This document shows, one piece after another, positions 11,412 to 25,019 of a DNA stretch of 64,000 bases (position 1 is its first letter; each line of letters starts with the position of its first letter). Below the pieces are notes generated by a model. That model had not been told where the DNA came from, did no database searches, and saw only the letters and a program-made list of their open reading frames with translations. Both the position numbers and the translations under genes were made by a program. This DNA is from Linnemannia hyalina (Eukaryota > Mortierellomycota > Mortierellomycetes > Mortierellales > Mortierellaceae): the NCBI GenBank assembly GCA_019671135.1, contig JAHRHY010000003.1, positions 682,001 to 746,000 of the forward strand, written 5' to 3'.

Positions 11412-11920
11412 GAACAAGTAAGAAGAAGAGTGTGCATAGGTGTAAACTGGTGGCATTGGATGAAAGGAGAAGAGGAGTGATATGTTTTGGGATGAAAGGA
11501 AAAGAAAAAAGAAAAAAGTTGGAGAGAGACGCCAAGGAGAGTAATAATCATTCTTGTAACGCGCGTCTCTGAAAGACAGGCATCTCTTCTATTGATCGCT
11601 TCCAGTTACTCCCTCTTAGCCTAAATACAGCATTGTACGCCACATACCTGGGTCCCTAGTTCACGATGATATGGCATTCTTCAAACAAACTCATACGAAC
11701 TGAACATGGAGTTGAATAATAATCGTAGCAAATAATTTTAAGTCGGTCCGCCACTTAGGAATCCGTGGGAAACAAAAGAGTTGCATGAGATGGTACCCAC
11801 GAATTGTCATATTCAGCGCCATTTCAAACAGCAGAATATGTTGTATGCGACAATGTACCTCCCTCGAATTGGACAAAGCCATTGTTTTGAAAATCAATTT
11901 ATTTATTCCTTTCTTTCATC
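11412..11920. other. Intergenic, AT-rich
   Basis: Contains the likely upstream region of the zinc-finger locus and the 3' flank of the repeat-rich gene. No credible coding frame, tRNA or repeat is seen. A region around 11,490-11,530 is purine-rich on the plus strand. Confidence 0.5.
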
Positions 11921-14224
11921 CTACTCGATACGGGTCATGTTCAAGAGAGGGAACCCTTGGAAGAAGACCGGACTATCAGCCTGTCGCGTGTTAGCAGTAG
12001 CCTGCCGCTCCGTCATGAGAAATTCCCTGAAATCCATACTGCTCAAGTTGGGGCTCTGTGACAACAACAGCATCCGGTTCTGGAACTCCTCATCCTCTTC
12101 ATCAATATCCTCTTCCTTCATGCTCTGATCATCTTGGTCCTCGCTGTCACTTTCAGCGTCCGAGAAACTGGTCGGCGACGACGAGGATCCAGTCGAGCTG
12201 CTCGAGTCTTCTTCCTCTTCTCCATCCTCCTCACTACCACTGCTGCTACAACTGGAACCGCTGGAACTGCAGCACTTGGAGGGCTTGGGTTTCGGGTACA
12301 TGATATGGCCATTCGAATGGCGGTCCAGGAACCCCTGGAGGATACACATCTGGATCGAAGTATCTGCAGAACACCTCCGTGCTGGGAGTGGCGATGCGGC
12401 TCCGGCTGCCCGAGAGTAGGGCGAGAGTTGAGAGTAGTAGTAAGGCGAAAACCTGCCCGCTGACGAGGCCGGGGAGGGGATCGAAGGGTGTGGAGAGTTG
12501 GTGCTGGGAGGTGGAGGTGTTGTTGACGAGTCGTAGGAGACCGAGAAGGTGCTTGTTGTGGTGGTAGTTGTGTCCATGGCAGTGTCGTCGATGATGGGCG
12601 TGAAGGCGAGGAAATGAGGTCGCATTGGGGCCGGACGAGCTGTTGGTCTGTAGCATGAGATATCATCTGTTGCCGTGGAGGTAGTCGTTGTCGTAATGGT
12701 GGTCCTGGTGGTGGTAGCGAATGGGTGAAGTGAGCGGGTAGGTCTGCTTGCGATGTCCTCCGTTTTGGGAACTGTGGGTGCCTCGGAAGTTGTGACATAG
12801 GTGGTCTTGGTGGTAGTGGCGAATGGGGGAAATGAGCGAGTAGGTCTGCTTGCAATGTCGTTCGTCCTTGCTGTCGGGTGAATGGGCCTACTCGAGATAT
12901 CATTGGTGGTAGGTGCAGGAAGGCGAGAAGGTCTACTCGAGATGTCGTCTGTCGTTGGTGTTGGTCGAGTTGGTCTGCTTGAGATATCATCCGTCCTTGC
13001 AGTGCTTACGGAGGGTCGAGTGGGCTTGCCTGAGATATCATATGTCCGCGCTGTGGAGCGCACAGATCTGCTTGAGATGTCGTCGGACCTTGCAGTTGCT
13101 GTGGGACGGATTGGACGGCATGAAATATCTTCGGTCGAGGCGATGGCCGCTGTAACTCGGATAGGGGCAGTGGATGGTCGGTAACATGAGATATCGTCTG
13201 TGGTGGTTGTAGAAATAGGGCGAGTTGCAAAAGGGGGGAAAGGACGGGTGGATCCTGTTGTGGTTGTGGAGGTAGCAGTGGTTGTAGAAATAGGGCGAGT
13301 TGCAAAGGGGGGGAAAGGATGGGTGGATCCTGTTGTGGTTGTGGAGGTGGCAGTGGTTGTAGAAATAGGGCGAGTTGCAAAAGGGGGGAAAGGACGGGCG
13401 GATCCTGTTGTGGTTGTAGAGGTAGTAGTGGTTGTTGATATGTTGGAGCTGAAAGTGGCGGTGGTTGCGGTGTAGGTGGGTCTGCTAGTGGAAATGTCGT
13501 CAATGGCGACGATGGTGGTGGTCATAGTTTTGTGGGGGAAGATAGCGGTCGAGGTCGAATTTGGGGATGTCAACGACTGGGTATAGTTTGGGTTGAGACT
13601 GGTGCTCTGATTGGTGATGTTCTGCTGCCACTGGATAATCGACTGAGCTGCCAACATCTTTCGATCGCTCTCGTCCAGCTTGACCTGTTCCTCTTGTTGT
13701 TCTGGAGTTTTATCGCAGCGGGTGTTGTTGTTAACCTCGTTCTTGTTGTTGCTATCCTGATGACGACGACGGCTCGTTTCCTGATCCCTCTTCTCCTCAG
13801 ACTCGTCCTCGTTCGAACTGCTTCGGGTCATAGCCAATCGATTGATATCAGACAAACAGGTCCACGACTTGGAGTGCCAGTGATGCTGGACCGTAAAATG
13901 ACCATCAGCGTCTTCATGGTGCCGATCTCTCGACAACGGCGAATGGGCCAAAGCAGCCGACGACGCCGACGCAGAAGTACAGGGCCAAGGCCGCCTGCTC
14001 CTGCTCCGCTTGCCAACAGCCGTCGTCATGTCGTTCTCTGCATCGGTGTCCGTGTCGTCATCCATGTCAAACAGATCCTTGGTCCGCTCAGGGTTCAGAG
14101 GGTTCACCCCGGGGAGATGATAATGAGCCCGTCTGTTGTTATTGCGATATTGCTGTCCACCGTTACCGACGTCGTCTGTTTCCCGACCCATCTCCACCTC
14201 TACCTCGACATCCATATCCATCAT
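11921..14224 (-). CDS. Low-complexity Ser/Thr/Pro-rich protein with DDISxRP and 25-residue repeats
   Basis: A single open frame of 767 codons starting at the ATG of a Met-Met-Asp-Met run. I do not recognise the family. Visible parts: an acidic N-terminus; a short more ordered patch (residues about 105-135, HFTVQHHWHSKSWTCLSDIN); a Thr/Ser/Pro tract with three tandem 25-residue repeats containing RPFPPFATRPIS; then about eleven spaced copies of a short motif close to DDISSRP; a Ser/Pro zone; a compact patch around SIQMCILQGFLDRHSNGHIMY; a Ser/Glu/Asp acidic stretch; and a C-terminus with LSSMDFREFLMTERQ. The protein is largely disordered, which suggests a regulatory or scaffold role, but no function can be assigned. 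Codon phase is kept through all repeats, an argument that it is translated. No intron is needed. Confidence 0.7.
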   Translation of the reverse strand: MMDMDVEVEVEMGRETDDVGNGGQQYRNNNRRAHYHLPGVNPLNPERTKDLFDMDDDTDTDAENDMTTAVGKRSRSRRPWPCTSASASSAALAHSPLSRDRHHEDADGHFTVQHHWHSKSWTCLSDINRLAMTRSSSNEDESEEKRDQETSRRRHQDSNNKNEVNNNTRCDKTPEQQEEQVKLDESDRKMLAAQSIIQWQQNITNQSTSLNPNYTQSLTSPNSTSTAIFPHKTMTTTIVAIDDISTSRPTYTATTATFSSNISTTTTTSTTTTGSARPFPPFATRPISTTTATSTTTTGSTHPFPPFATRPISTTTATSTTTTGSTRPFPPFATRPISTTTTDDISCYRPSTAPIRVTAAIASTEDISCRPIRPTATARSDDISSRSVRSTARTYDISGKPTRPSVSTARTDDISSRPTRPTPTTDDISSRPSRLPAPTTNDISSRPIHPTARTNDIASRPTRSFPPFATTTKTTYVTTSEAPTVPKTEDIASRPTRSLHPFATTTRTTITTTTTSTATDDISCYRPTARPAPMRPHFLAFTPIIDDTAMDTTTTTTSTFSVSYDSSTTPPPPSTNSPHPSIPSPASSAGRFSPYYYSQLSPYSRAAGAASPLPARRCSADTSIQMCILQGFLDRHSNGHIMYPKPKPSKCCSSSGSSCSSSGSEEDGEEEEDSSSSTGSSSSPTSFSDAESDSEDQDDQSMKEEDIDEEDEEFQNRMLLLSQSPNLSSMDFREFLMTERQATANTRQADSPVFFQGFPLLNMTRIE
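13209..13433 (-). repeat. Three tandem 75-bp repeats inside the coding region
   Basis: The unit beginning GTAGAAATAGGGCGAGTTGC on the plus strand starts at 13,209, 13,284 and 13,359, an exact 75-base period with only a few differences. The period is a multiple of three, so copy-number change would keep the frame. Confidence 0.9.
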
Positions 14225-15554
14225 GTTCAGCCTTTTGTTGTTATTGTGTGTGGAGCTGATGTGAGGTAGTTTGAGATCTAATGTAGGCGGCCATATGCGG
14301 TCGAAAGACCACTGGCTTTGATGTCTTATTTCAGGAGCAGTAGCAGCAGCCGAAACCTTGCTCCTCGGCAGTTCTGGGTGCTATTATGACCGAGAGAGAG
14401 GGAGAGAGAGTGAGAGAAAAGAGAGTTGGCAGGAAGGCCGAGGATGTGGAGAAACAGGAAGAAAATGTTAGTATGGGATGGTTACTGGAGATAAGCAGTG
14501 TGGGGTTACAGTCAATGATCAGTGAAAAAATGCAAGGAGGGAGCAGCAAGTAGAACAGCCCTCACCTGGCAGTCCTGCAGGGAGATAGGGCGGTTTGTTG
14601 TAGTATGATGCATTTGTGTATTCGAGGTGTGTACAGAGTGCGGGGAGAGGGAGTTGAAATGTGAGATTTACAAGAAAAGGAGGGTGGTGGGTGTGCAGGA
14701 AGAAAGATAAGAAAAGAAAAGAAAAGAAAAGAAAAGGAAAGAGTGGGGTGATAAAAAAAGAGGGAAATGAAAAATTATCTAGGCTTGAACTCTAATGAGT
14801 CTGATCTGTGGGAGAGAAGACGTAGTGGTGACAAAAGAGAAGTGGAAAGAAACAGCAACAAAGCTGAAGGAGAAGAAAAAAAAACCTGCGCGCACAACCC
14901 ACTTGGATACATACAACACACAAAGAACCAGGTCAATCATTCTCCGAGGAACACTTTCGTGGGCACAATGGGGCAGGTTCTGGCGAGTCCTTTTCTACTA
15001 GAAAAGGGTCGATCCGGTTGCTTGCTGACACTGCGAAAACCTGCGACAACAAAACTGCCGGCCTGCTTCATTTGGGACGCGAAACAACCGATTCTAGGCC
15101 AAGTCAGTCTGGTCGTAGACAAAGAAGAAAAACCCAGCACGAGACAGAACCCAAGGCTCCAGTCGATCCATCTATATCATATCCAATGCCATGTTGACCT
15201 GTTGGAATTGAAAAATGAAGTAACAACCTGGGTGCCATGAGACATGATCGCATCGACACATTGATGTCGGCATTTCGGAAATAAGGAAAAAAGAACCATA
15301 CGTGTCATAGGATATTTTTTTTGTGAAGTATTGTTTAATTTCCCGTACCGGTGGCAGAGTAGAAATGGTACCATTGAGGCGATGATTAGTGTACAAACCA
15401 ACTTCTAACTAAAAGAAAGGAACGTTGGGTGTGGTGCGAGTGTGTGTGGATAAAAATATAAAAATGCGAATGAACAAAAGAATGAAATGCTGGTAACTAC
15501 ATGACTGAACCGTAGACGATCGTCGGCTCAGGCACAACCAAGGATACAGCTAGT
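14225..15554. other. Intergenic, no supported gene
   Basis: This holds the 5' flank of the repeat-rich gene and the 3' flank of the nucleolin-like gene. Purine-rich simple tracts occur at 14,390-14,430 and 14,700-14,745. Open frames near 14,770-15,240 have compositions dictated by simple sequence and no recognisable protein; I do not call them. Confidence 0.5.
14711..14736 (+). repeat. (GAAAA)5 microsatellite
   Basis: Five perfect copies of GAAAA followed by GAAAGG-like sequence, in a purine-rich stretch upstream of the minus-strand repeat-rich gene. Confidence 0.9.
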
Positions 15555-17048
15555 TTAGAAAGTAACCTTGGAGCCCTGGAAGGAGCCGAATCCACCACGG
15601 TTGGTCGAAGAACCACCACGTCCACCACGGCCGCCACGGTCGCCACCGAAGCTTCCACGACCACCACGACCACCACGACCACCACGGTCGCCACCGAAAC
15701 CACCACGGCCTCCACGGCCGCCACGACCGCCACGGCCACCGAAACCACCACCACCACCCTCAGCACGCTCGGGCTTCTGTCCAGCAAAGTCCAAGCGGCA
15801 GGGACGACCAGCGAGGTCGGAACCGTTCCAGGCAACAGCAGCCTTGGCCTCATCGATGGAGGAGAACTGAATGTAACCGAAACCCTTGGGCTGGCCAGAC
15901 TCGCGATCGGTGGGGAGACGGATCGAGAGAATCTCTCCGCACTCGGTGAAAGCACCGCGGATATCATCCTCAGTGGCGGTGAAGGACAAGTTACCGATGA
16001 AAAGGGTATCGGTGGGCTCGCCAGTGGGGGTGTTGCTGAAGTTCTTGGCCTCCTTCTTAGGGCGACCCTCCGAGATATCGACACGGATGGCACGGCCATC
16101 GATCTCCTTACCGGCAAGGGCCAAAGCAGCCTGAGCACCCTCAGCGGTGGTGAACTCGACGTAACCGTATCTATTAGGTATAAAGGAGAAGGAGCTTGTT
16201 AGTCCAGTGACTCAAAGGATGACAACAATGTTTGAACTGATCAGGAAAGACGAGGAAAAGAAAAAGTTCGTAACATACCCCTTGGAGCGCTGGGAGTCGC
16301 GGTCGGTGATGACACGGACATCAGCGATCTCTCCGCACTCGGTGAACTCGGTGCGGAGCCAGTCGTTGTCGACGTTCCAGGAGAGACCACCAACAAAGAC
16401 GGTGGTAGAGGCACCCTCAGCGGCGGGGGCAGCGGCGGGGGCAGCGGCAGCGGCAGGAGCAGGCTCGGTCTTGGTCTTCTTGACGGCGGGGGTCTCCTCG
16501 GCATCGGCCTTACGCTTGGTGGTGGCATCAGTGGCCTCCTCCATCTCGTCGTCAGAGTCAGAGCTAGAGTCAGAGCTCGACGAGGACGAGCTGTCAGAAT
16601 CCGAGGAATCGCTGGAGGAGCTGTCAGAGTCCTCCTTCTTCTTCTCGACCTTCTTGGCCTCAGCCTTCTTCTCGACCTTCTTCTCGACCTTCTTCTCGAC
16701 CTTCTTCTCGACCTTCTTAGGCTCCTCCTTCTCAGACTCGGACTCGGACTCGGAATCGGAAGAGTCAGACGAAGACGACGACGACTCGGAGTCAGAGGAC
16801 TCGGCCTTCTTCTCGGCCTTCTTCTCGGCCTTCTTCTCAGCCTTCTTCTCGACCTTCTTGACCTCGACCTTCTTCACCTCGACCTTCTTCTCGTCCTCAG
16901 ACTCAGAGTCGGAGGAGGAGTCATCAGAGGATGAGGAAGACGAAGAGGAGGACGAGGAAGAAGAGGAGGAGGAGTCAGAGTCAGATGAGGATGACTCGAC
17001 AACCTTCTTCTCCTTCTTGTTGTTCTTGAGGGCAGCAGACTTGGCCAT
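15555..17048 (-). CDS. NSR1: Nucleolin/Nsr1/Gar2-like nucleolar RNA-binding protein
   Basis: Ribosome-biogenesis protein of the nucleolus. Model complement(join(15555..16170,16279..17048)), 461 residues; the 108-base intron splits the first RRM after SKG and restores GYGYVEF. N-terminus: alternating Ser/Asp/Glu blocks and Lys-Val-Glu-Lys/Ala-Glu-Lys-Lys repeats (about 10-205), the classic acidic-basic nucleolin arrangement and a likely CK2 target. Then come two RRMs: RRM1 with VFVGGLSW (RNP2) and GYGYVEF (RNP1), RRM2 with LFIGNLSF and GFGYIQF. The C-terminal tail is a GGRGG/GGFGG-rich RGG domain typical of arginine-methylated RNA-binding tails. Known family role: pre-rRNA processing and nucleolar localisation. 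The start is the first ATG after a poly-A/T tract, in a pyrimidine-rich leader. This domain order is specific to the nucleolin family. Confidence 0.93.
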
Positions 17049-17147
17049 TGTGATGTTAATGGAGGGGATGGAGGGGAAGGGAAAGTGAAAGAGAAAAGCA
17101 AAAACGAAGTGGCTGCTGCAAATAAGTCTTGTTTCCTGGTTCAATGC

Positions 17148-17172
17148 TTTTTTTTTTTTTTTTTTTTTTTTT
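17148..17172 (-). repeat. 25-base T homopolymer (A25 in the nucleolin-like leader)
   Basis: An uninterrupted run of 25 T on the plus strand, 100 bases upstream of the nucleolin-like ATG. Long dA/dT tracts exclude nucleosomes and are common in promoters of strongly expressed ribosome-biogenesis genes; a role here is inference. Confidence 0.85.
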
Positions 17173-18340
17173 GGGGCAGTCACTCGAGAGCGTTGTAAAC
17201 AAATATCACGTGCGCAATTGGACCTCTTAAAAAAAAGGTTGCTGCTTCCAAGTGCGTCATTGGTGTGGGTGGGATGTGCCCTTGCGAAGAAAACAATCCG
17301 TCGGACTCACTTGAGGTCGTTGGTCCGTTGTTGGTTAGAACTGTAAGTCTCCAGGGGGTGAGTGAGAACTGAAGGTGCACGGATAGCTATACATTCGTAT
17401 CATTTCATGGTATGTACAATATGTCTTCGTATGGCATGTAGGGTTGTATGTTCTTGTGCTGTTCATATGAAGATTTTCCACCTGGTCCCACTGTGATCTA
17501 TCATCCCTGGCAATGCACATCTCTTAGTGTGTGGTGTGTGTGTGGACACTGAGTGTGTGTGCACTTCAACAAAAAGGGCGTACCTTGATTTGTTCGTCGT
17601 TTCGTTTGCGGCCGTGATTTTTTTTTTTCCTTTTCTTCTTTTTTTTTCTCTCTCACCGACACCCATACTTACCATATTCTCACACTCACACACTCGCTCA
17701 TTCGCATTCACGCACAACCATCTGGTTCTCAACTTCCTCCTTCCTCCCCCTTTCCCAATCACGAGTGTAAATTGCACCTTTCATTAATCCAACCTCTGGA
17801 TTCCCTCTCTCTCTTTCTTTTGCTTGTAAGACTCAAGGAAGAACAAAGAACAAGCACCATCGTATTATTCAGCCTGCCAGAAAGTGAGAGCCAGATATAT
17901 TCCTATTTCAAGGGGGCAGCAGGACGCACCTTACACACACGTCTCGTCATACATTCGGTGTATTTCATCCCCGCCCAGAAGCACAAGGAAGGGTGTATAC
18001 ATGCAGACGTTGTTATTAAAGAAGAAAGAGCGGTTGGTAGACCCTGGGGTTCATAAGGTGGCCACGCTTTTTACACTTACCCCCCTTTACTTCATTTTCT
18101 TTTCGTCACGACGGGTACAAGAAAAAAAGAAGCGGTACACAGCAACAAAAAATGGGAAGGTCGCTCTTCGTCGTTTTGTTCACATCAGTCCCTTCGTTCG
18201 ATCTGACTGTCTCACATCATTCAATCAACTGTATCTCGCTCGAGGATTGATCAAAGGGTATATGGCAATGGCCCTTTACCCTTCTCCCTTGGCTGTATGC
18301 TTGCGCAACTTCCTCTGCCATCTCCTTTTTTATCCTTTTT

Positions 18341-18364
18341 GCCCTTTGCCCTTTGCCCTTTGCC
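18341..18364 (+). repeat. (GCCCTTT)n short tandem repeat
   Basis: Three full copies of the 7-base unit GCCCTTT and a partial fourth, upstream of the bZIP gene. Confidence 0.85.
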
Positions 18365-18393
18365 TTTTGACCATTTTGACCATTGTCTCGCGT

Positions 18394-18396
<3 letters not shown>

Positions 18397-18438
<42 letters not shown>
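18397..18438 (+). repeat. (CT)21 microsatellite
   Basis: A perfect CT dinucleotide run of 21 units, 0.9 kb upstream of the bZIP start. CT tracts are frequent in fungal promoters and 5' leaders. Confidence 0.95.
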
Positions 18439-18442
<4 letters not shown>

Positions 18443-19331
18443 ATCCATCCAGTCCATATTTTATTACCCATTCTGTCCCTTTCCCTAATTTTGACCGCAG
18501 AAAAGGAATGTCCCTTGCGTGTGATGTTCTCTTCCCTCTCTCTCTCTTTGTTTTCCTGCCTCTTTGTCGCTCTCTCTTTGTAGCTCTCTTTGTATGCTTG
18601 CACTTTCTTTCTTCTCGGCCCTCTCCCCTTTTTTTCTTGCCTTATCCCCATCCATCCTCCATCAAACATACAAACAACCTGTTCTGCACCCCTTCCTACC
18701 TCCGAGAGTGCGAACCTGGCTCCCTTTCTCTCTCTGTCTCTGCGATGAGCATCACGCCATGACTCACCCATCAGCAGCCAAGCATACCACAAACAGCAAC
18801 CACTGTATCATATCTATCCCCCCCTTCCCTCCAATACTGAATGTGTGGTGTCTGTTAGCCACTCCACCTCAAACATCAAGGACCACTACCACTACCATCC
18901 TGGTCTAGCCTCGCCTACGCCCTTTCAATAATATCTGACACATAAACACACATACACACTCACCACTCCCCTGCTGCCCTCGGATTGTTCTTCTGCCCAC
19001 TCCTATGGTCCAAACTTTTTTTTTTTTTAGCTGTTCCCTTTTTTTCATCCGTTTCTTTTTTGCTTTTTCTCAATTCCCATCACTCACTCATCCCTCCACT
19101 TTTACCATTCTCCTTTAGAACCTGATCAAGTTTTATCCTCGACACCTCGCCCCTTCCAACCCACTTCCTGGAAACGTCGTCATTTTCCTCCTCTCCACAC
19201 TCCTCTACTTCTCCACTCCCTCTCCCATAAAAGGTCTCACCCACTCTCTTCCTTCTCTATTTTAATCCTTCACTTCCAACCTTCCACTCTCCTTGCTAAA
19301 CCGACCCTCGCAGTGCACCAACGGACACATC

Positions 19332-21471
19332 ATGACAACTGTCGGGTCTTTACCAGCAGACCTTGCTCCAGGCAACGAAGCTGCAGGCAAGTCCGCAATG
19401 GGTATGTTGGGCTCTCTCTTTTCTTTATCCCGCCTCGCTTGTCCGTTTCTATTCGTCTGCATGGCCATCGTCATCATTATCTAAACCTGCGCTAGTGCAC
19501 TTTTCTGGTCACACACAAAACTCATCCATCTAACCATGTGTTGCTGTTTCCTTTCTTTCTCTGTCTTTGCAGACTTGCCACCTTCGCCCACAAACTCTGT
19601 CCCTTTCATAGTCGCCACCTCTGCTGACGACGACAAAATCCAAAAGCCAATGGCAGGACCCATCGATGGCGGCAGCCCCATGCGCTTCCTTCAGGCATGC
19701 TCAAAGCTGGACATGGAGCCCAACCCCTTCGAACAAAGTTTTGCGGGCGGCGCCAGCTCGGAAAGGCCAGGATCTGCCGGCGGCGCTAGCACAGAGACAG
19801 GATTGGAGACCCCCAAGCCTGTACTTCCTCCAATCGCATCCATGTCAGGGCGCTTGGCCCCTGGCACAGATCAGTTTGGGTGGGATGCACAGTCCCTCCG
19901 GATGGGCCCACTGTCACCTTCCATGTTGGAGGGTCCCCAACAGCCAATCAATATCGAAGGAAAAACGCAGAACCCACTCCCAATCGGATCCTTCCCACCT
20001 GCCGCTGCCTCCATCAACACTGTCTTTACCTCAGGAGCACCCATGGCCGAGAATGGGCTTCCTTTTGTCGGACTTCCTGGACCTCTCCCTGTACCTCCAG
20101 TCGCCGTTCAATCAACAGAGCCTTACCCTCCCGCCGTCTATAACCAGCCTCACCCCATGGCACAACCACAACCACAACCTTCACATCAGCAGCAGCAACC
20201 ACCATCACATTCACACGGCCCTCCAGGCGGACCAGGATTGAGACCACCCCAGCATTTTACGCATCCCACGACGCACCAACAACAGCATCAGCAACCTCAT
20301 GACCGGTTCATACCACCACAGGCGCCACAACACAACATGGCCGACAATAACAGTCATATCAACCAGTACGGTAACTTGCACCTTCTCAGCCAACAAGCTC
20401 AGGCTTCTCGTGGGCCATGGATCAAACGAGAAAGCACAGACTCCAATGGCGGCGTTCCTTACAACCAACCTCCGCACCCATCACATGCAGGCCATCCTCA
20501 TCACCCACAGAACCATCCTCACCCACCCCAGTCCCACTCTAATTCAAATCCCGGCCCTCACCAGAACAATGGTCAAGGTATACCCGGAGTTGGATCTCAC
20601 CCTTCACGGAGTAGCGTCGATTCGGGATTTAATCAAGGTACTCGCCGCAGCAGAATGACCTCAGAGGACTTCAGCGACGACTCTGAGCAATCGTCCAAGA
20701 ACTCGGCCAATGGTGGTGATAATGGCAATAACAAGAAGAAGGCCAAGCTCGGCCCTGTCGATGACAAAATGGACGACGAGGAGAAGCGCAAGAACTTTTT
20801 GGAGCGCAACCGTCAAGGTAACAAATGCGGTTTTCTGTCTGTTGTCTTGTCAGGGTATGATGTATCTTTGATATCGCAGCATCCCACTTATCAGAATCCA
20901 ACTTTGCTCGTTCATTTGCGTAGCCGCACTCAAATGCCGACAGCGCAAGAAGCAGTGGTTGACGAATCTTCAGGCCAAGGTGGAATATCTGACGAATGAC
21001 AACGAGCATCTTCAGGGCCAGACGGCTGCACTTCGGGACGAGATCATTCATTTGAAGGCACTGTTGCTGGCCCACAGGGATTGCCCCGTCGCTCAGGCGA
21101 ACGGTGTCTATGCCGACTCGATTGGCTTGCCCAGTCATAGCGGCAATATGATGAACCACAGCCGACCCCCACACCCAATGCAACAGCAGCAACTTCCAGG
21201 ACCTTTGCGCGGAGGACCTGGACCTGGGCCTGGTCAGCCAAGAGGATCGTTGCCCCCTCACCCACCGTCACAGCAGCAGCATCACCCACAAGGACCTGGG
21301 CCTATGCATGGAGGCCCCAGGATGATGAACCAACCTGGCCCTGGACCTCTCGCTCAGCAGCATGTTGGACCTATGGGCAATGTCGTCGGAGGCGGTCGCC
21401 CCATGTCGATGATGCAGGATATCACGCCAAATGCTTCGCCTAGCCAGGGACAGGCGAACAGTCGCTACTAG
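19332..21471 (+). CDS. atf1: Atf1-like bZIP (ATF/CREB) stress transcription factor
   Basis: Model join(19332..19401,19573..20817,20924..21471), 620 residues. The basic region is FLERNRQ|AALKCRQRKKQ with the second intron between NRQ and AALK; it matches the ATF/CREB invariant N-x7-R pattern. It is followed by five leucine heptads starting LQAKVEY, LTNDNEH, LQGQTAA, LRDEIIH, LKALLLA, and then AHRDCPVAQ, a tail also present in fission-yeast Atf1. The N-terminal half has the EPNPFEQSF motif seen in Atf1-type factors; the rest is Pro/Gln/His-rich and disordered. Family role: nuclear, binds CRE (TGACGTCA)-type sites downstream of the Sty1/Hog1 stress MAP kinase; candidate Ser/Thr-Pro phosphosites are plentiful. 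The first intron follows a 23-codon exon. Reading through intron 2 stays open but shifts frame and ends at 20,999, giving a form without the bZIP. Confidence 0.93.
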
Positions 21472-21868
21472 AGACGGTTGTCCGCTATAGGCTCCACCCT
21501 CTTTTCCCCTATTCCCTCTCAGCTTCTTTATGTTCAAGCTTTCTCTTGCATGAGCTGTCAGAAGAAACAAAGCGATCAAATCAACTCCCCTACTCGCTTA
21601 TCCTTCACTCCTCCCTCGCCTCATTTCACAAACCCAAAGCATCATCATCCGTAGCCCATTTTTCTCATAGTTTACTTTCTTTCTTCTCGTCGTGTTTTAG
21701 TTTCTCTGCTCATTTTTCCTGTATAATAATTGCGTCTTTTGCCATCAGCTGTCATACCACCAAATATGAAGTTGTTGTTCAACCAAACCACATTATCGTA
21801 AAGAGTGTCGGTCAGTTGTTGTAGAATGTTGTTGCCATGCTTTACTACGAGTGTTGGTACACTTAAAT
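21472..21868. other. Convergent intergenic region
   Basis: Shared 3' flank of the bZIP gene and the Prp4 kinase gene, AT-rich. No gene or clear AATAAA pair is seen. Confidence 0.5.

Positions 21869-25019
<3,151 letters not shown>

Larger units (their letters stand above)
17049..19331. other. Long divergent promoter region between nucleolin-like and bZIP genes
   Basis: About 2.3 kb separates the two divergent starts, the longest gene-free stretch in the window. Most of it is strongly pyrimidine-rich on the plus strand with CT, T and GCCCTTT tracts. A CATAAAAGG at about 19,226-19,234, 98 bases before the bZIP ATG, could be a TATA element. A frame of nearly 300 codons at 17,884-18,762 runs through the CT microsatellite and encodes leucine/serine/proline runs; I judge it non-coding. 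A long 5' leader for the bZIP gene is plausible. Confidence 0.6.

Noticed and set aside
12118..12990. 290-codon alternative minus-strand frame inside the repeat-rich gene
   Set aside because: Pro/Arg/Gln-rich shift of the same repeats; the 767-codon frame is longer and has a proper ATG.
13209..13433. Regularly spaced repeats considered as a CRISPR-like array
   Set aside because: Repeats are head-to-tail with no spacers, lie in frame within a gene, and the organism is a eukaryote.
14767..15240. 157-codon plus-strand frame
   Set aside because: Charged, low-complexity start and no motif; lies in the flanks of two other genes.
17884..18762. Open frame of about 290 codons on the plus strand
   Set aside because: It runs through the CT microsatellite and pyrimidine-rich sequence; composition (Leu/Ser/Pro/Phe runs) follows the bias and no domain or splice logic is seen.
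18217..18792. Open minus-strand frame of about 190 codons
   Set aside because: Arg/Glu runs are the reverse translation of the CT microsatellite; no family features.
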